Shown in pieces: positions 8,848 through 16,970 of a DNA stretch of 64,000 bases. The stretch's first letter is position 1. Each line of letters opens with the position of its first letter. The notes under the pieces are model-generated. The model saw nothing but the letters and a program-made list of their open reading frames with translations. It was not told the DNA's origin and did not search any database. The position numbers and the translations under genes were made by a program. The stretch spans positions 2,168,001 through 2,232,000 of the forward strand of contig NZ_CP047242.1 in assembly GCF_009856605.1 (NCBI RefSeq). The letters run 5' to 3'. The stretch comes from Trichormus variabilis 0441. Its GTDB lineage: Bacteria; Cyanobacteriota; Cyanobacteriia; Cyanobacteriales; Nostocaceae.

Positions 8848-9401
8848 TGACGCGACTAATCTTCTTGGGGCCGCCGGGGGCAGGTAAAGGAACACAAGCT
8901 CAAATTTTGGCTGAACATTTACATATTCCGCATATTTCTACTGGGGATATATTGCGGCAAGCCATGAAAGAGCAAACTCCCTTGGGAATCAAAGCTCAAA
9001 GCTATGTGGATAGTGGCGAGTTGGTTCCTGACCAGTTAGTGCAAGACTTAGTCGAGGAACGTCTTGAGCAAGCAGATGCTAAATCTGGCTGGATATTAGA
9101 TGGTTTTCCTCGTAAAGTTACACAGGCGGCTTTTCTGGAAGAATTGCTGCAAAAAACTGGTCAAGGTGGTGAAAGAGTAGTCAATTTAGATGCCCCAGAT
9201 GATGTTGTCGTCACACGGTTGTTATCCAGAGGCAGAAAAGACGACACCGAAGAGGTAATCCGTCGCCGCCTGGAAATCTACCGCAACGACACTGCACCCT
9301 TGATTGATTATTACAGCGATCGCCAAAAACTTTTGACCATCAATGGCGACCAGTCCCAAGAAGAAGTCACTCACGAATTGAAAGAAACTTTAGGTTCGTA
9401 A
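8847..9401 (+). CDS. adk: Adenylate kinase (short form)
   Basis: Catalyses ATP + AMP to 2 ADP. The 184-residue product has the P-loop GPPGAGKGTQ (residues 7-16), the AMP-binding STGDILR, GWILDGFPRK and the LID arginines (LLSRGRKDDTEEVIRRRLEIY). It is the short type without the larger LID insertion of the E. coli enzyme. Start is GTG at 8847, overlapping the secY stop (TAGTG). In cyanobacteria map is not next to adk; here map lies at 54890-55660. Confidence 0.95.
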   Translation: MTRLIFLGPPGAGKGTQAQILAEHLHIPHISTGDILRQAMKEQTPLGIKAQSYVDSGELVPDQLVQDLVEERLEQADAKSGWILDGFPRKVTQAAFLEELLQKTGQGGERVVNLDAPDDVVVTRLLSRGRKDDTEEVIRRRLEIYRNDTAPLIDYYSDRQKLLTINGDQSQEEVTHELKETLGS

Positions 9402-9592
9402 CTAGCCCAAAAAATATAGGGGATAGAGGTTAGGGACTGTACCAAGTCCCCAGTAACCGATCCCCTGTTACCGAAGATGTTGTCAAATTTAGCTAAGATA
9501 TATTAATAAACGGTTGATATATTTGTTGAAATGTGTTCTCTTGCAGATGAGTGCTGCAACCGAACAAAAAGTTGTTGAATTGAGGAAAAAAC

Positions 9593-9817
9593 TTGTCTAA
9601 ACAAGATTTGATTGAAATGGAAGGCACTGTTACTGAGTCCTTGCCTAATGCCATGTTTCGCGTTGACCTAGATAACGGCTTCAACGTGCTGGCACACATC
9701 TCAGGCAAGATTCGCCGTAACTACATCAAGATTTTGCCTGGCGATCGCGTCAAAGTGGAACTAACTCCCTACGACCTCACCAAAGGTAGAATTACCTACC
9801 GATTACGTAAGAAGTAG
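9593..9817 (+). CDS. infA: Translation initiation factor IF-1
   Basis: IF-1 occupies the A site during initiation. The 74-residue product ([20 protein letters not shown], then [20 protein letters not shown]) is a typical OB-fold IF-1. The only sensible start is a TTG at 9593, with GAGGA ten bases upstream, which is a rare start codon. The 191-nt gap upstream contains imperfect inverted repeats built of GGGGAT / TCCCC blocks (9419-9465), and an AT-rich stretch that may hold a promoter. Confidence 0.95.
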
Positions 9818-9933
9818 ATATATGTAAGGAAGTCTACCATAAAACAAATTATTTGGGTGTTACCCATTTACTTAATTGCATAAAGTTTCCTGAAAATGCT
9901 ATAATTTAATATTTGGAGTCAATTTTTAAAGGC

Positions 9934-10047
9934 ATGAAAGTCAGAGCCTCAGTCAAGAAAATTTGTGAAAAGTGTAACGTGATCCGCCGTCGTGGGCGCG
10001 TTATGGTGATCTGTGTCAATCCCAAACACAAGCAACGTCAAGGATAA
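9934..10047 (+). CDS. rpmJ: 50S ribosomal protein L36
   Basis: A 37-codon ORF reads [20 protein letters not shown] and ends [10 protein letters not shown]. It contains the C-x2-C, C-x12-H type zinc ribbon of L36 (Cys11, Cys14, Cys27, His32). Length and sequence are those of bacterial L36, and it sits between infA and rpsM exactly as in most bacteria. The ATG at 9934 follows AAAGGC. L36 buttresses the 23S rRNA domain II near the GTPase centre. Confidence 0.96.
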   Translation: MKVRASVKKICEKCNVIRRRGRVMVICVNPKHKQRQG

Positions 10048-10160
10048 CATTCTTTGGGCGTTGGAACTTGACGCTTACTAACATCATCATTAGCAACTCA
10101 GACGCGTCACAACCGCGTTTTTCCATCAGCAACTGCGAAAAAAATAGGGAGATATTCATC

Positions 10161-10541
10161 GTGGCACGTATTGCCGGAGTAGACCTTCCACGCGACAAAC
10201 GCGTTGAAATCGGTCTAACCTATATCTACGGAATTGGGCTATCAAGGTCGCAAGAAATTCTAGCGGCTACAGGGGTTAATCCAGATACCCGCGTTAAAGA
10301 CCTCAGTGATGCGGATGTAGCAGCCCTGCGAGGCGAAGTCGAAAGCAACTATCAAGTTGAAGGTGACTTGCGGCGCTTGGAAGCAATGAACATCAAGCGT
10401 TTAGTTGATATTGGTACATACAGAGGCCGCCGTCATCGGATGGGCTTACCAGTCAGAGGGCAAAGAACTCGCACCAATGCTAGAACTCGTCGTGGGAGAA
10501 GGCAGACAGTGGCCGGTAAGAAGAAGGCTCCTGGTAAGTAA
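10161..10541 (+). CDS. rpsM: 30S ribosomal protein S13
   Basis: S13 sits in the 30S head, contacts P-site tRNA and bridges to the 50S subunit. The 126-residue product begins [20 protein letters not shown] and ends with the basic [16 protein letters not shown] tail that reaches the tRNA. I use the GTG at 10161, which matches the universal S13 N terminus and has GGGAGAT upstream; the longer frame from 10068 would add about 31 unrelated residues. Confidence 0.96.
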
Positions 10542-10595
10542 TATTTCTCTGCTTGCTATCAAAAGCAAGTTTTACCTTAGGTTAACTGAAATAAT

Positions 10596-10991
10596 ATGGC
10601 AAGACAACCAACGAAAAAATCCGGGAGTAAGAAGCAGAAACGGAACGTTCCCAACGGAATGGCTTATATCCAATCTACCTTCAACAATAGCATTGTCACC
10701 ATCACCGATCAAAATGGAGATGTGATTTCTTGGGCTAGTGCGGGTTCTAGCGGTTTTAAAGGTGCTAAAAAAGGAACCCCCTTTGCAGCGCAAACCGCAG
10801 CAGAAAGTGCAGCCAGACGAGCTATCGACCAAGGAATGCGCCAAATTGAAGTGATGGTTAGTGGACCAGGAGCAGGTAGAGAAACTGCAATTCGGGCGCT
10901 TCAAGGAGCAGGGCTAGAAATTACCCTGATTCGAGACATAACCCCCATTCCTCATAATGGTTGCCGTCCGCCAAAGCGCCGTCGCGTGTAG
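10596..10991 (+). CDS. rpsK: 30S ribosomal protein S11
   Basis: S11 forms the platform of the 30S subunit near the E-site mRNA. The 131-residue product contains the signature stretches [41 protein letters not shown] and the end [20 protein letters not shown]. It starts at ATG 10596. It is followed by a 290-nt gap with a hairpin before rpoA, unusually long for this operon. Confidence 0.97.
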   Translation: MARQPTKKSGSKKQKRNVPNGMAYIQSTFNNSIVTITDQNGDVISWASAGSSGFKGAKKGTPFAAQTAAESAARRAIDQGMRQIEVMVSGPGAGRETAIRALQGAGLEITLIRDITPIPHNGCRPPKRRRV

Positions 10992-11006
10992 GTCAAGACT
11001 TTTGTT

Positions 11007-11038
11007 CTCACCTGCAATTGCTTGGCAATTGGGGTGAG
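11007..11038 (+). other. Hairpin in the rpsK-rpoA leader
   Basis: CTCACC (11007-11012) pairs with GGTGAG (11033-11038), and inside it CAATTGC (11015-11021) pairs with GCAATTG (11025-11031) with a 3-nt loop; a one- to two-base internal bulge separates the two stems. It is not followed by a T-run, so it is more likely an mRNA processing or attenuation element than an intrinsic terminator. The rest of the 290-nt gap shows no gene. Confidence 0.55.
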
Positions 11039-11281
11039 TGTTCAAGAACTTCCGACGGCTGGGACGACGACAAGCGTGTCAGCTCTTCCACCAGGGAGGG
11101 CTGCTATACTCCAAGTCAAGCAAAATATAGTGAATGCCTGCAAGCTAAACCAGTAAATCGAACTGTACCGCCACCAGATGTTGGCAGTTTGATACACCTA
11201 AGTTAGCCCAGGGCAATAAAGTAAATTCGAGAGGCAAAAAATTTGCCTGCTAGCAGCACCTTAATTAAGGGAGGCTACTCC

Positions 11282-12229
11282 GTGGCGCAGTTTCAAATTG
11301 AATGTGTAGAGTCTAATACAGAGGAAAGTCGGAATCATTACAGTAAATTTATTCTAGAACCTCTAGAACGTGGTCAGGGAACAACAGTCGGCAATGCGTT
11401 GCGGCGGGTTTTACTATCCAATCTAGAGGGAACAGCCGTAACAGCAGTGAGAATTGCAGGTGTTTCTCACGAGTTTGCTACAGTTCCAGGCGTGCGAGAG
11501 GATGTCTTGGAAATCATCATGCGGATGAAGGAAGTTATCCTCAAAAGCTATTCATCGCAAGCCCAGATTGGCAGATTACTAGTTAACGGCCCAACAACAA
11601 TCACTGCATCACATTTTGATTTGCCCAGTGAGGTAGAAGTTATCGATCCTACCCAATATGTCGCCACTATTGCTGAGGGCGGCAAACTGGAAATGGAATT
11701 CCGCATCGAAAGAGGCAAAGGATATCGCACAGTAGAAAGAGGGCGTGAAGAAGCCACGTCTCTGGACTTTCTGCAAATTGACTCCATCTTTATGCCGGTG
11801 CGGAAAGTTAACTACAGCGTTGAGGAAGTGCGTGCAGATGGCTCCATTCCCAAGGACAGGCTTCTGTTAGAAGTTTGGACAAATGGTAGCATTTCTCCCC
11901 AAGAAGCTTTATCTTCAGCAGCTGGAATTCTAGTTGATTTGTTCAATCCGTTGAAAGATATTTCCCTAGAACCAACGGATACAAACTCCGACATTCCAGA
12001 CGACCCCACTGCCCAAATTCCCATCGAAGAATTGCAACTCTCTGTACGAGCTTATAACTGTCTCAAGCGGGCGCAAGTCAACTCTGTAGCTGACTTGTTG
12101 GATTACACCCAAGAAGACTTGTTAGAGATCAAAAACTTCGGTCAGAAGTCAGCAGAAGAAGTCGTGGAAGCTTTACAGCGACGCTTGGGCATTACCTTAC
12201 CCCAAGAAAGAAGCTCTAAACACAGCTAG
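11282..12229 (+). CDS. rpoA: RNA polymerase alpha subunit
   Basis: The alpha dimer nucleates RNA polymerase assembly. The 315-residue product has the N-terminal dimerisation domain ([20 protein letters not shown]) and the C-terminal helix-hairpin-helix domain ([20 protein letters not shown], then [12 protein letters not shown]) that binds UP elements and activators. I start at GTG 11282 ([11 protein letters not shown]) behind GGGAGG; the frame from 11243 adds 13 unsupported residues. The linker between the domains is acidic and Pro/Asp-rich. Confidence 0.96.
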   Translation: MAQFQIECVESNTEESRNHYSKFILEPLERGQGTTVGNALRRVLLSNLEGTAVTAVRIAGVSHEFATVPGVREDVLEIIMRMKEVILKSYSSQAQIGRLLVNGPTTITASHFDLPSEVEVIDPTQYVATIAEGGKLEMEFRIERGKGYRTVERGREEATSLDFLQIDSIFMPVRKVNYSVEEVRADGSIPKDRLLLEVWTNGSISPQEALSSAAGILVDLFNPLKDISLEPTDTNSDIPDDPTAQIPIEELQLSVRAYNCLKRAQVNSVADLLDYTQEDLLEIKNFGQKSAEEVVEALQRRLGITLPQERSSKHS

Positions 12230-12264
12230 TCTTACAATCGTTCAAAGTTCACTGTAGTATTGTT

Positions 12265-12615
12265 ATGCGTCACCGGAATCGGGTCAAAAAACTTGGTAAA
12301 CCAGCTGATCAGCGCCGCGCCCTGTTACGAGCGTTGACTACTGAACTCATCCGTCATGGTCGGATTACCACTACTTTGGTGCGTGCAAAAGTGGTACGAA
12401 GCGAAGTAGATAAAATCATCACCCTAGCAAAAGATGGCTCATTAGCAGCACGTCGTCGAGCCTTGGGTTACATCTACGATAAACAGCTAGTTCATGCGCT
12501 GTTTGAGCAAGTTTCTTCTCGGTATGGTAATCGTCAAGGGGGATATACCCGTATTCTGCATACCGTACCTCGTCGGGGAGACAATGCTGAGATGGCGATT
12601 ATTGAATTGGTGTAG
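12265..12615 (+). CDS. rplQ: 50S ribosomal protein L17
   Basis: L17 lies near the exit tunnel on the solvent side of the 50S subunit. The 116-residue product begins [20 protein letters not shown] and contains [19 protein letters not shown] and the end [14 protein letters not shown], all L17 hallmarks. It follows rpoA after 35 nt, the universal alpha-operon order. The gap to truA holds GAGGTAGAGGCTAGAGGTAGA-like degenerate repeats. Confidence 0.97.
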   Translation: MRHRNRVKKLGKPADQRRALLRALTTELIRHGRITTTLVRAKVVRSEVDKIITLAKDGSLAARRRALGYIYDKQLVHALFEQVSSRYGNRQGGYTRILHTVPRRGDNAEMAIIELV

Positions 12616-12698
12616 AGAAGGCCGGAGGTAGAGGCTAGAGGTAGAAGGGTAAATTCTTCGCCGAACACCTTGTACTTCAGTCTTCATGAAAAGATCCT

Positions 12699-13547
12699 AT
12701 GTTAGATAGTCACCAGCCGAAACAAACTCAACGAGTAGCCTTGGTAGTGCAGTACCTTGGTACAAATTTTCATGGCTGGCAACGACAAAAACAGCATCGG
12801 ACAGTTCAGGAAGAAATCGAAACAGCGATCGCTAAAATTCTCGGACATCATGTAACACTGCATGGTGCTGGGCGTACTGATAGCGGAGTCCATGCTGCTG
12901 CTCAAGTAGCCCATTTTGATGCTACAGGGTTAATTCCCCCACACAAGTGGGCATCAGTTCTCAATAGTTACCTGCCCAAGGATATATTGATAAAAGCTTC
13001 AGCAGCTGTAGGCGATCGTTGGCACGCTCGTTTTAGCGCCGCATACAGACGGTATCGCTATACAATTTATACTGAAGATCGACCGAACTTGTTCGTCACA
13101 CCTTTCAGTTGGCATTATTATTATGCACCCCTAGATGAATCTCTCATGCAGGCTGCCCTTAAACCCCTGATGGGAAAGCATCACTTAGCAGCATTTCATC
13201 GTGCAGGCTCCAAGCGATCGCATTCTTGGGTAGAGGTACAAGCAGTAGAGTGTCATCGTAGTGGGCCGTTTATCCATATTGAAATTCAGGCTGATGGATT
13301 TTTATATGGCATGGTGCGACTGTTGGTAGGGATGTTAGTACAGGTAGGTTCCGGGCAACGAACTCTGGCTAACTTCACCGAACTCTGGAAAGAACAACGG
13401 CGGGAAGAAGTAAAACACGCTGCACCGTCACAAGGCTTATGCTTGTTACGAGTAGGCTATCCAGATTTTCCCTTTACCCCTGACGTTTGGTATGACACCA
13501 TGCCAAAGTTAGTTATTGGTCAAGAGTCATTAGTCAAGAGTCATTAG
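12699..13547 (+). CDS. truA: tRNA pseudouridine(38-40) synthase
   Basis: TruA isomerises uridines 38-40 in the anticodon stem-loop of tRNAs. The 282-residue product has the family motifs: YLGTNFHGWQRQ near the N terminus, the catalytic-aspartate motif GAGRTDSGVHAAAQVAHFD (Asp in RTDSG) and the late FLYGMVRLLVGMLVQVGSG. The last seven residues (ESLVKSH) are encoded by tandem heptamers, with the stop TAG inside one unit, so the natural C terminus has probably been replaced or extended by repeat DNA. truA followed by rplM is the usual cyanobacterial order. Confidence 0.95.
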   Translation: MLDSHQPKQTQRVALVVQYLGTNFHGWQRQKQHRTVQEEIETAIAKILGHHVTLHGAGRTDSGVHAAAQVAHFDATGLIPPHKWASVLNSYLPKDILIKASAAVGDRWHARFSAAYRRYRYTIYTEDRPNLFVTPFSWHYYYAPLDESLMQAALKPLMGKHHLAAFHRAGSKRSHSWVEVQAVECHRSGPFIHIEIQADGFLYGMVRLLVGMLVQVGSGQRTLANFTELWKEQRREEVKHAAPSQGLCLLRVGYPDFPFTPDVWYDTMPKLVIGQESLVKSH

Positions 13548-13590
13548 TCAAAAGTTTTTGCTATGGACTATGGACTATTGACTATCAGAC
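13524..13590 (+). repeat. Heptamer repeat array overlapping the 3' end of truA
   Basis: GAGTCAT, TAGTCAA, GAGTCAT, TAGTCAA at 13524-13551 form a 14-bp period; the truA stop is the TAG at 13545. Degenerate TATGGAC / TATTGAC units follow. The array is partly coding and partly intergenic. Confidence 0.8.
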
Positions 13591-13620
13591 TCTGAAAAAA
13601 ATGACAAAGGACAAATAAAA

Positions 13621-14076
13621 ATGAGTAAAACCTATCTTCCTCCTCAAGAATCCCTTGAGCGTGATTGGTACGTAGTAGATGCTACGGACAAACGCCTGGG
13701 TCGCCTTGCCAGTGAAATTGCCATGATTTTAAGAGGCAAAAATAAGGCACACTACACCCCACACCTAGATACAGGTGACTTCGTGATTGTTGTAAATGCT
13801 GAAAAAGTAGCAGTTACAGGCAAGAAACGTACTCAGAAGCTTTACCGTCGTCACTCTGGTCGTCCAGGTGGGATGAAAACAGAAACCTTTGCTAAACTGC
13901 AACAGCGCTTACCAGAAAGAATCGTGGAACACGCTGTCAAAGGTATGCTACCCAAAAATAGCCTGGGTAAGCAGTTGTTTACCAAACTGAAAGTTTACGC
14001 TGGGCCGACTCATCCCCACGATGCCCAAAAACCTAAAGAACTAAACATTAATACAATCCCTGGAGCAGAAAGTTAA
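13621..14076 (+). CDS. rplM: 50S ribosomal protein L13
   Basis: L13 is an early-assembly protein of the 50S subunit. The 151-residue product carries [20 protein letters not shown] near the N terminus and [19 protein letters not shown], the L13 signature, followed by [16 protein letters not shown]. It starts at ATG 13621 after an A-rich stretch. Its TAA stop overlaps the rpsI ATG by one base (TAATG), so L13 and S9 are translationally coupled. Confidence 0.97.
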   Translation: MSKTYLPPQESLERDWYVVDATDKRLGRLASEIAMILRGKNKAHYTPHLDTGDFVIVVNAEKVAVTGKKRTQKLYRRHSGRPGGMKTETFAKLQQRLPERIVEHAVKGMLPKNSLGKQLFTKLKVYAGPTHPHDAQKPKELNINTIPGAES

Positions 14077-14492
14077 TGGTGGTAGCAGAAGCAAATAGCG
14101 GTCGCGCCGTGTACTGGGGTACTGGTCGCCGTAAGTCCGCAGTAGCACGGGTACGCTTGGTTCCCGGTACTGGTCAATTGATTGTGAATGGCAAGCCTGG
14201 AGACTTGTATTTTCAATTCAACGCCAATTATTTGGGCGTTATCAAAGCTCCTTTAGAAACCCTGGGATTAGAAAACGAATACGACATTTTGGTAAAGGCG
14301 GAAGGCGGTGGCTTAACCGGACAAGCTGACTCAGTGCGTTTAGGGGTTGCTCGTGCTTTATGCCAACTAGATCCTGAAAATCGTCCTCCTTTAAAAACCG
14401 AAGGTTACTTAACTCGTGATCCCAGGGCTAAGGAACGGAAGAAGTATGGTTTGCACAAAGCCCGGAAAGCTCCTCAGTACTCCAAACGATAG
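14076..14492 (+). CDS. rpsI: 30S ribosomal protein S9
   Basis: S9 has a C-terminal tail reaching the P-site tRNA. The 138-residue product contains [20 protein letters not shown], the signature [19 protein letters not shown] and ends [11 protein letters not shown], with the conserved terminal Ser-Lys-Arg. The start overlaps the rplM stop. Downstream are GGGGACTGGGTA-type degenerate repeats (14492-14545) before rpmE. Confidence 0.97.
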   Translation: MVVAEANSGRAVYWGTGRRKSAVARVRLVPGTGQLIVNGKPGDLYFQFNANYLGVIKAPLETLGLENEYDILVKAEGGGLTGQADSVRLGVARALCQLDPENRPPLKTEGYLTRDPRAKERKKYGLHKARKAPQYSKR

Positions 14493-14592
14493 ACTGGGGA
14501 TTGGGTACTGGGGACTGGGTATAAACTTGCTCATCTCTAGTCTCTAACCCCTAAAAAGCTATAATTTATATAGATTCACCACAAAAGGAACA

Positions 14593-14832
14593 ATGGCTAA
14601 ATCTGATATTCATCCCAAGTGGTATCCAGAAGCAAAAGTCTACTGCAATGGTCAAGTTGTGATGACCGTTGGTTCTACAAAACCAGAATTACACGTAGAT
14701 GTTTGGTCTGGCAACCACCCATTTTATACTGGTACTCAGAAAATTATTGATACCGAGGGTCGCGTAGAACGCTTCCTGCGTAAGTATGGCATGAGCAGCA
14801 CTCAAACTTCTGGCGAACAAAATAAAAAGTAG
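14593..14832 (+). CDS. rpmE: 50S ribosomal protein L31
   Basis: L31 bridges the 50S central protuberance to the 30S head. The 79-residue product reads MAKSDIHPKWYPEAKVYCNG and includes VDVWSGNHPFYTGTQK and GRVERFLRKYG, as in L31. It has one cysteine in VYCNG and lacks the CxxC pair of zinc-binding L31, so it is the zinc-free (C-) type. The ATG at 14593 follows AAAGGAAC. A putative -10 element (TATAAT-like, 14560-14570) upstream may mark an extra promoter. Confidence 0.95.
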   Translation: MAKSDIHPKWYPEAKVYCNGQVVMTVGSTKPELHVDVWSGNHPFYTGTQKIIDTEGRVERFLRKYGMSSTQTSGEQNKK

Positions 14833-14836
14833 CGGT

Positions 14837-14900
14837 TTGGCTCTGCTGTTAACGACGACCCTGCATTTGCTGGGTCGATTGTCATTTTTTGCTGAGCCAA
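14837..14900 (+). terminator. Nested hairpins between rpmE and prfA
   Basis: Inner stem CGACCC (14856-14861) with GGGTCG (14872-14877), followed by ATTGTC and a T6 run (14885-14890), looks like a terminator. An outer stem TTGGCTC (14837-14843) with GAGCCAA (14894-14900) encloses both the inner hairpin and the T-run, so two alternative or nested structures are possible. It lies directly after the rpmE stop. Confidence 0.55.
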
Positions 14901-14934
14901 TTTGTTATTTCTTTTAAGGAGCGTCGCACTTGTC

Positions 14935-16035
14935 ATGGCTGAATCATACCTGCTGGAGAAACTGAAATCCGTTGAACAAACCTTCAATGAATTAACTCGT
15001 CGCCTAGCTGACCCTGATACTGCTAGAAACCCCGATGAGTATCAAAAAATTGCCAAGTCTCGTTCTTCTCTAGAAGAAGTTGTCAATACTTATGAAACTT
15101 GGAAAATAGCCCAGGAAGAATTAATAGGGGCGCGTCAAGTACTTAAAGAGTCAAATAGCGATCCGGAGTTGCAAGAAATAGCAGCTTTGGAAGTAAATGA
15201 ATTAGAAGAAAAAATAAAATATCTAGAAACTCGCTTGAAGGTGTTACTTCTACCCCGTGACCCCAACGATGATAAAAACATCATGTTGGAAATCCGTGCT
15301 GGTACTGGTGGCGATGAAGCGAGTATTTGGGCTGGTGACTTACTGCGGATGTATTCTCGCTATGCTGATACTCAAGGCTGGCGGGTGAAGTTGGTGAGTG
15401 AGTCCCTTGGGGAAATGGGCGGCTTCAAAGAAGTGATTCTGGAAATTCAAGGTGACAGCGTTTACAGTAAGCTGAAATTTGAAGCAGGTGTTCATAGGGT
15501 GCAGCGTGTACCAGCGACGGAAGCTGGGGGAAGGGTACATACTTCAACTGCAACCGTGGCAATTATGCCAGAAGTGGATGAGGTTGAAATCCACATTGAC
15601 CCGAAAGATATTGAAATGACTACGGCTCGTTCTGGTGGTGCTGGTGGACAAAACGTCAACAAGGTGGAAACTGCTGTTGACTTAATGCACAAACCGACGG
15701 GAATACGAATTTTCTGCACAGAAGAACGCAGTCAGTTGCAAAACAAAGAACGGGCGATGCAGATTCTGAGGGCGAAGTTGTATGAGATAAAGCTGCGCGA
15801 ACAACAAGAAGAAGTTACCTCGATGCGGCGATCGCAAGTTGGAACAGGATCGCGATCTGAGAAAATTCGCACTTATAATTATAAAGATAGCCGTGCCACT
15901 GACCACCGTTTAGGTCAAAACTTTTCGCTGAACCCTGTTTTGGAAGGCGATTTAGAAACGGTCATCCAATCTTGTATTTCTCAAGACCAGCAAGAACGGT
16001 TGGCAGAGTTAGCAACTTCTAGTGCTGCTGGTTAA
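14935..16035 (+). CDS. prfA: Peptide chain release factor 1
   Basis: RF1 reads UAA and UAG and triggers peptide hydrolysis. The 366-residue product has the codon-recognition motif PAT (in [17 protein letters not shown]) and the catalytic GGQ (in [20 protein letters not shown]). I start at ATG 14935 ([17 protein letters not shown]); the longer frame from 14902 runs through the rpmE-prfA hairpin. AAGGAGCG lies upstream. It is the last gene of the long + strand ribosomal cluster. Confidence 0.96.
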   Translation: MAESYLLEKLKSVEQTFNELTRRLADPDTARNPDEYQKIAKSRSSLEEVVNTYETWKIAQEELIGARQVLKESNSDPELQEIAALEVNELEEKIKYLETRLKVLLLPRDPNDDKNIMLEIRAGTGGDEASIWAGDLLRMYSRYADTQGWRVKLVSESLGEMGGFKEVILEIQGDSVYSKLKFEAGVHRVQRVPATEAGGRVHTSTATVAIMPEVDEVEIHIDPKDIEMTTARSGGAGGQNVNKVETAVDLMHKPTGIRIFCTEERSQLQNKERAMQILRAKLYEIKLREQQEEVTSMRRSQVGTGSRSEKIRTYNYKDSRATDHRLGQNFSLNPVLEGDLETVIQSCISQDQQERLAELATSSAAG

Positions 16036-16059
16036 TTATTAGCTTAATAAATTATGTTT

Positions 16060-16093
16060 AAACCGTCTGTGGGTAACAGGCGGTTTTTGTTTT
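16060..16093 (+). terminator. Rho-independent terminator after prfA
   Basis: AAACCGTCTG (16060-16069) pairs with CAGGCGGTTT (16077-16086) around a 7-nt loop, with one G-T wobble, followed by TTGTTTT. It starts 24 nt after the prfA stop and closes the ribosomal cluster. Confidence 0.85.
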
Positions 16094-16424
16094 GACTCAC
16101 GTAGAGGCGCTAGGCGTTCCGCTTGTGGTAGGTGCAAAGAAGAGGGTACTGTATTTGCCCATAAGTGATAGAAATTAGACCTTCAAATTCTTCCTAATTG
16201 AAAGTTTGTTGCTTTTTAGAGTATCTACCATATACATAGCAGGAAAACTTCTTATCGAGAAGTTCAAAGAAATACCCTGATAATGGTAACTGTTCTCCTT
16301 TAAGTTTAAAAATTATTGTATTTAATTTATATTTTCCTTATTTTTTCCTAGAGAAACAAAGCTTTCAAAGTTTCCATTTACAGCTTTTTCCAATATAAGC
16401 ACAAATCAAATTTTATTCAGAATA

Positions 16425-16839
16425 TTGAAAACAGACAGCATTTTTATCGCCTATTTCAATAATTTCCAGATATCCTTTTTGAAATCATTGGCAATTCTCC
16501 TGATTTAGGCAGCCTCTACCGATTTTCGTCAGTGCAAATCAAACAAACAGCACTCAGGATTGATGCTGTGTTTGTGCCTACAGTTGAACATGATCATCTC
16601 ATCTATTTTGTGGGAGTGCAGTTTCAAGCAAATGAAAAACTTTATTCACGACTGTTTGCGGAAATTTGTTGATACCTCCGTCAAAATCAACCATTAAATG
16701 ACTGGGGTACTGTGATTTTATATCCAAGTAGGGGTTAGGTTTGACTTTGGAGCAAATAGCACAAACTTTAGATTTAGATATTGAAGAAGTGCGGCAAGCT
16801 ACACAACAGCAGTCTCCTGACTCTCAAAGCGGTAATTAA
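16425..16839 (+). pseudogene. Decayed DUF2887 / Rpn-type nuclease-like gene
   Basis: From a possible TTG start at 16425 the sequence reads KTDSIF, then one missing T shifts the frame and it continues YRLFQ-stop-FPDILFEIIGNSPDLG, then VQIKQTALRIDAVFVPT, YFVGVQFQANEKLYSRLFAE, a second stop, YLRQNQPLNDWGTVILYPSRG and a third stop. After a gap a C-terminal piece LTLEQIAQTLDLDIEEVRQA ends at 16839. The order and wording match cyanobacterial DUF2887 proteins (PD-(D/E)XK / Rpn-like), with the central part deleted. No functional product is possible. The 390 nt before it (16094-16424) contain only a short GC-rich repeat-like piece near 16100. Confidence 0.8.
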
Positions 16840-16970
16840 ACGAGATAACTTTACCCTTTCGTTTGGTAAGAGTTTCTTAAGACAAATTGTTGGTTAATTT
16901 TTGTTAATATTGGACACAGTATTGGTACTTCGTCCGCAACTAACCATAATTCCTAACTGAGAGAAACTTG

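Noticed and set aside
10961..11206. 81-codon + frame in the rpsK-rpoA leader
   Set aside because: Starts within rpsK, passes through the hairpin and has no protein-like pattern.
16100..16140. Insertion sequence remnant near GGCGCTAGGCGTTCCGC
   Set aside because: Only a short GC-rich dispersed-repeat piece; no inverted ends or transposase fragment.
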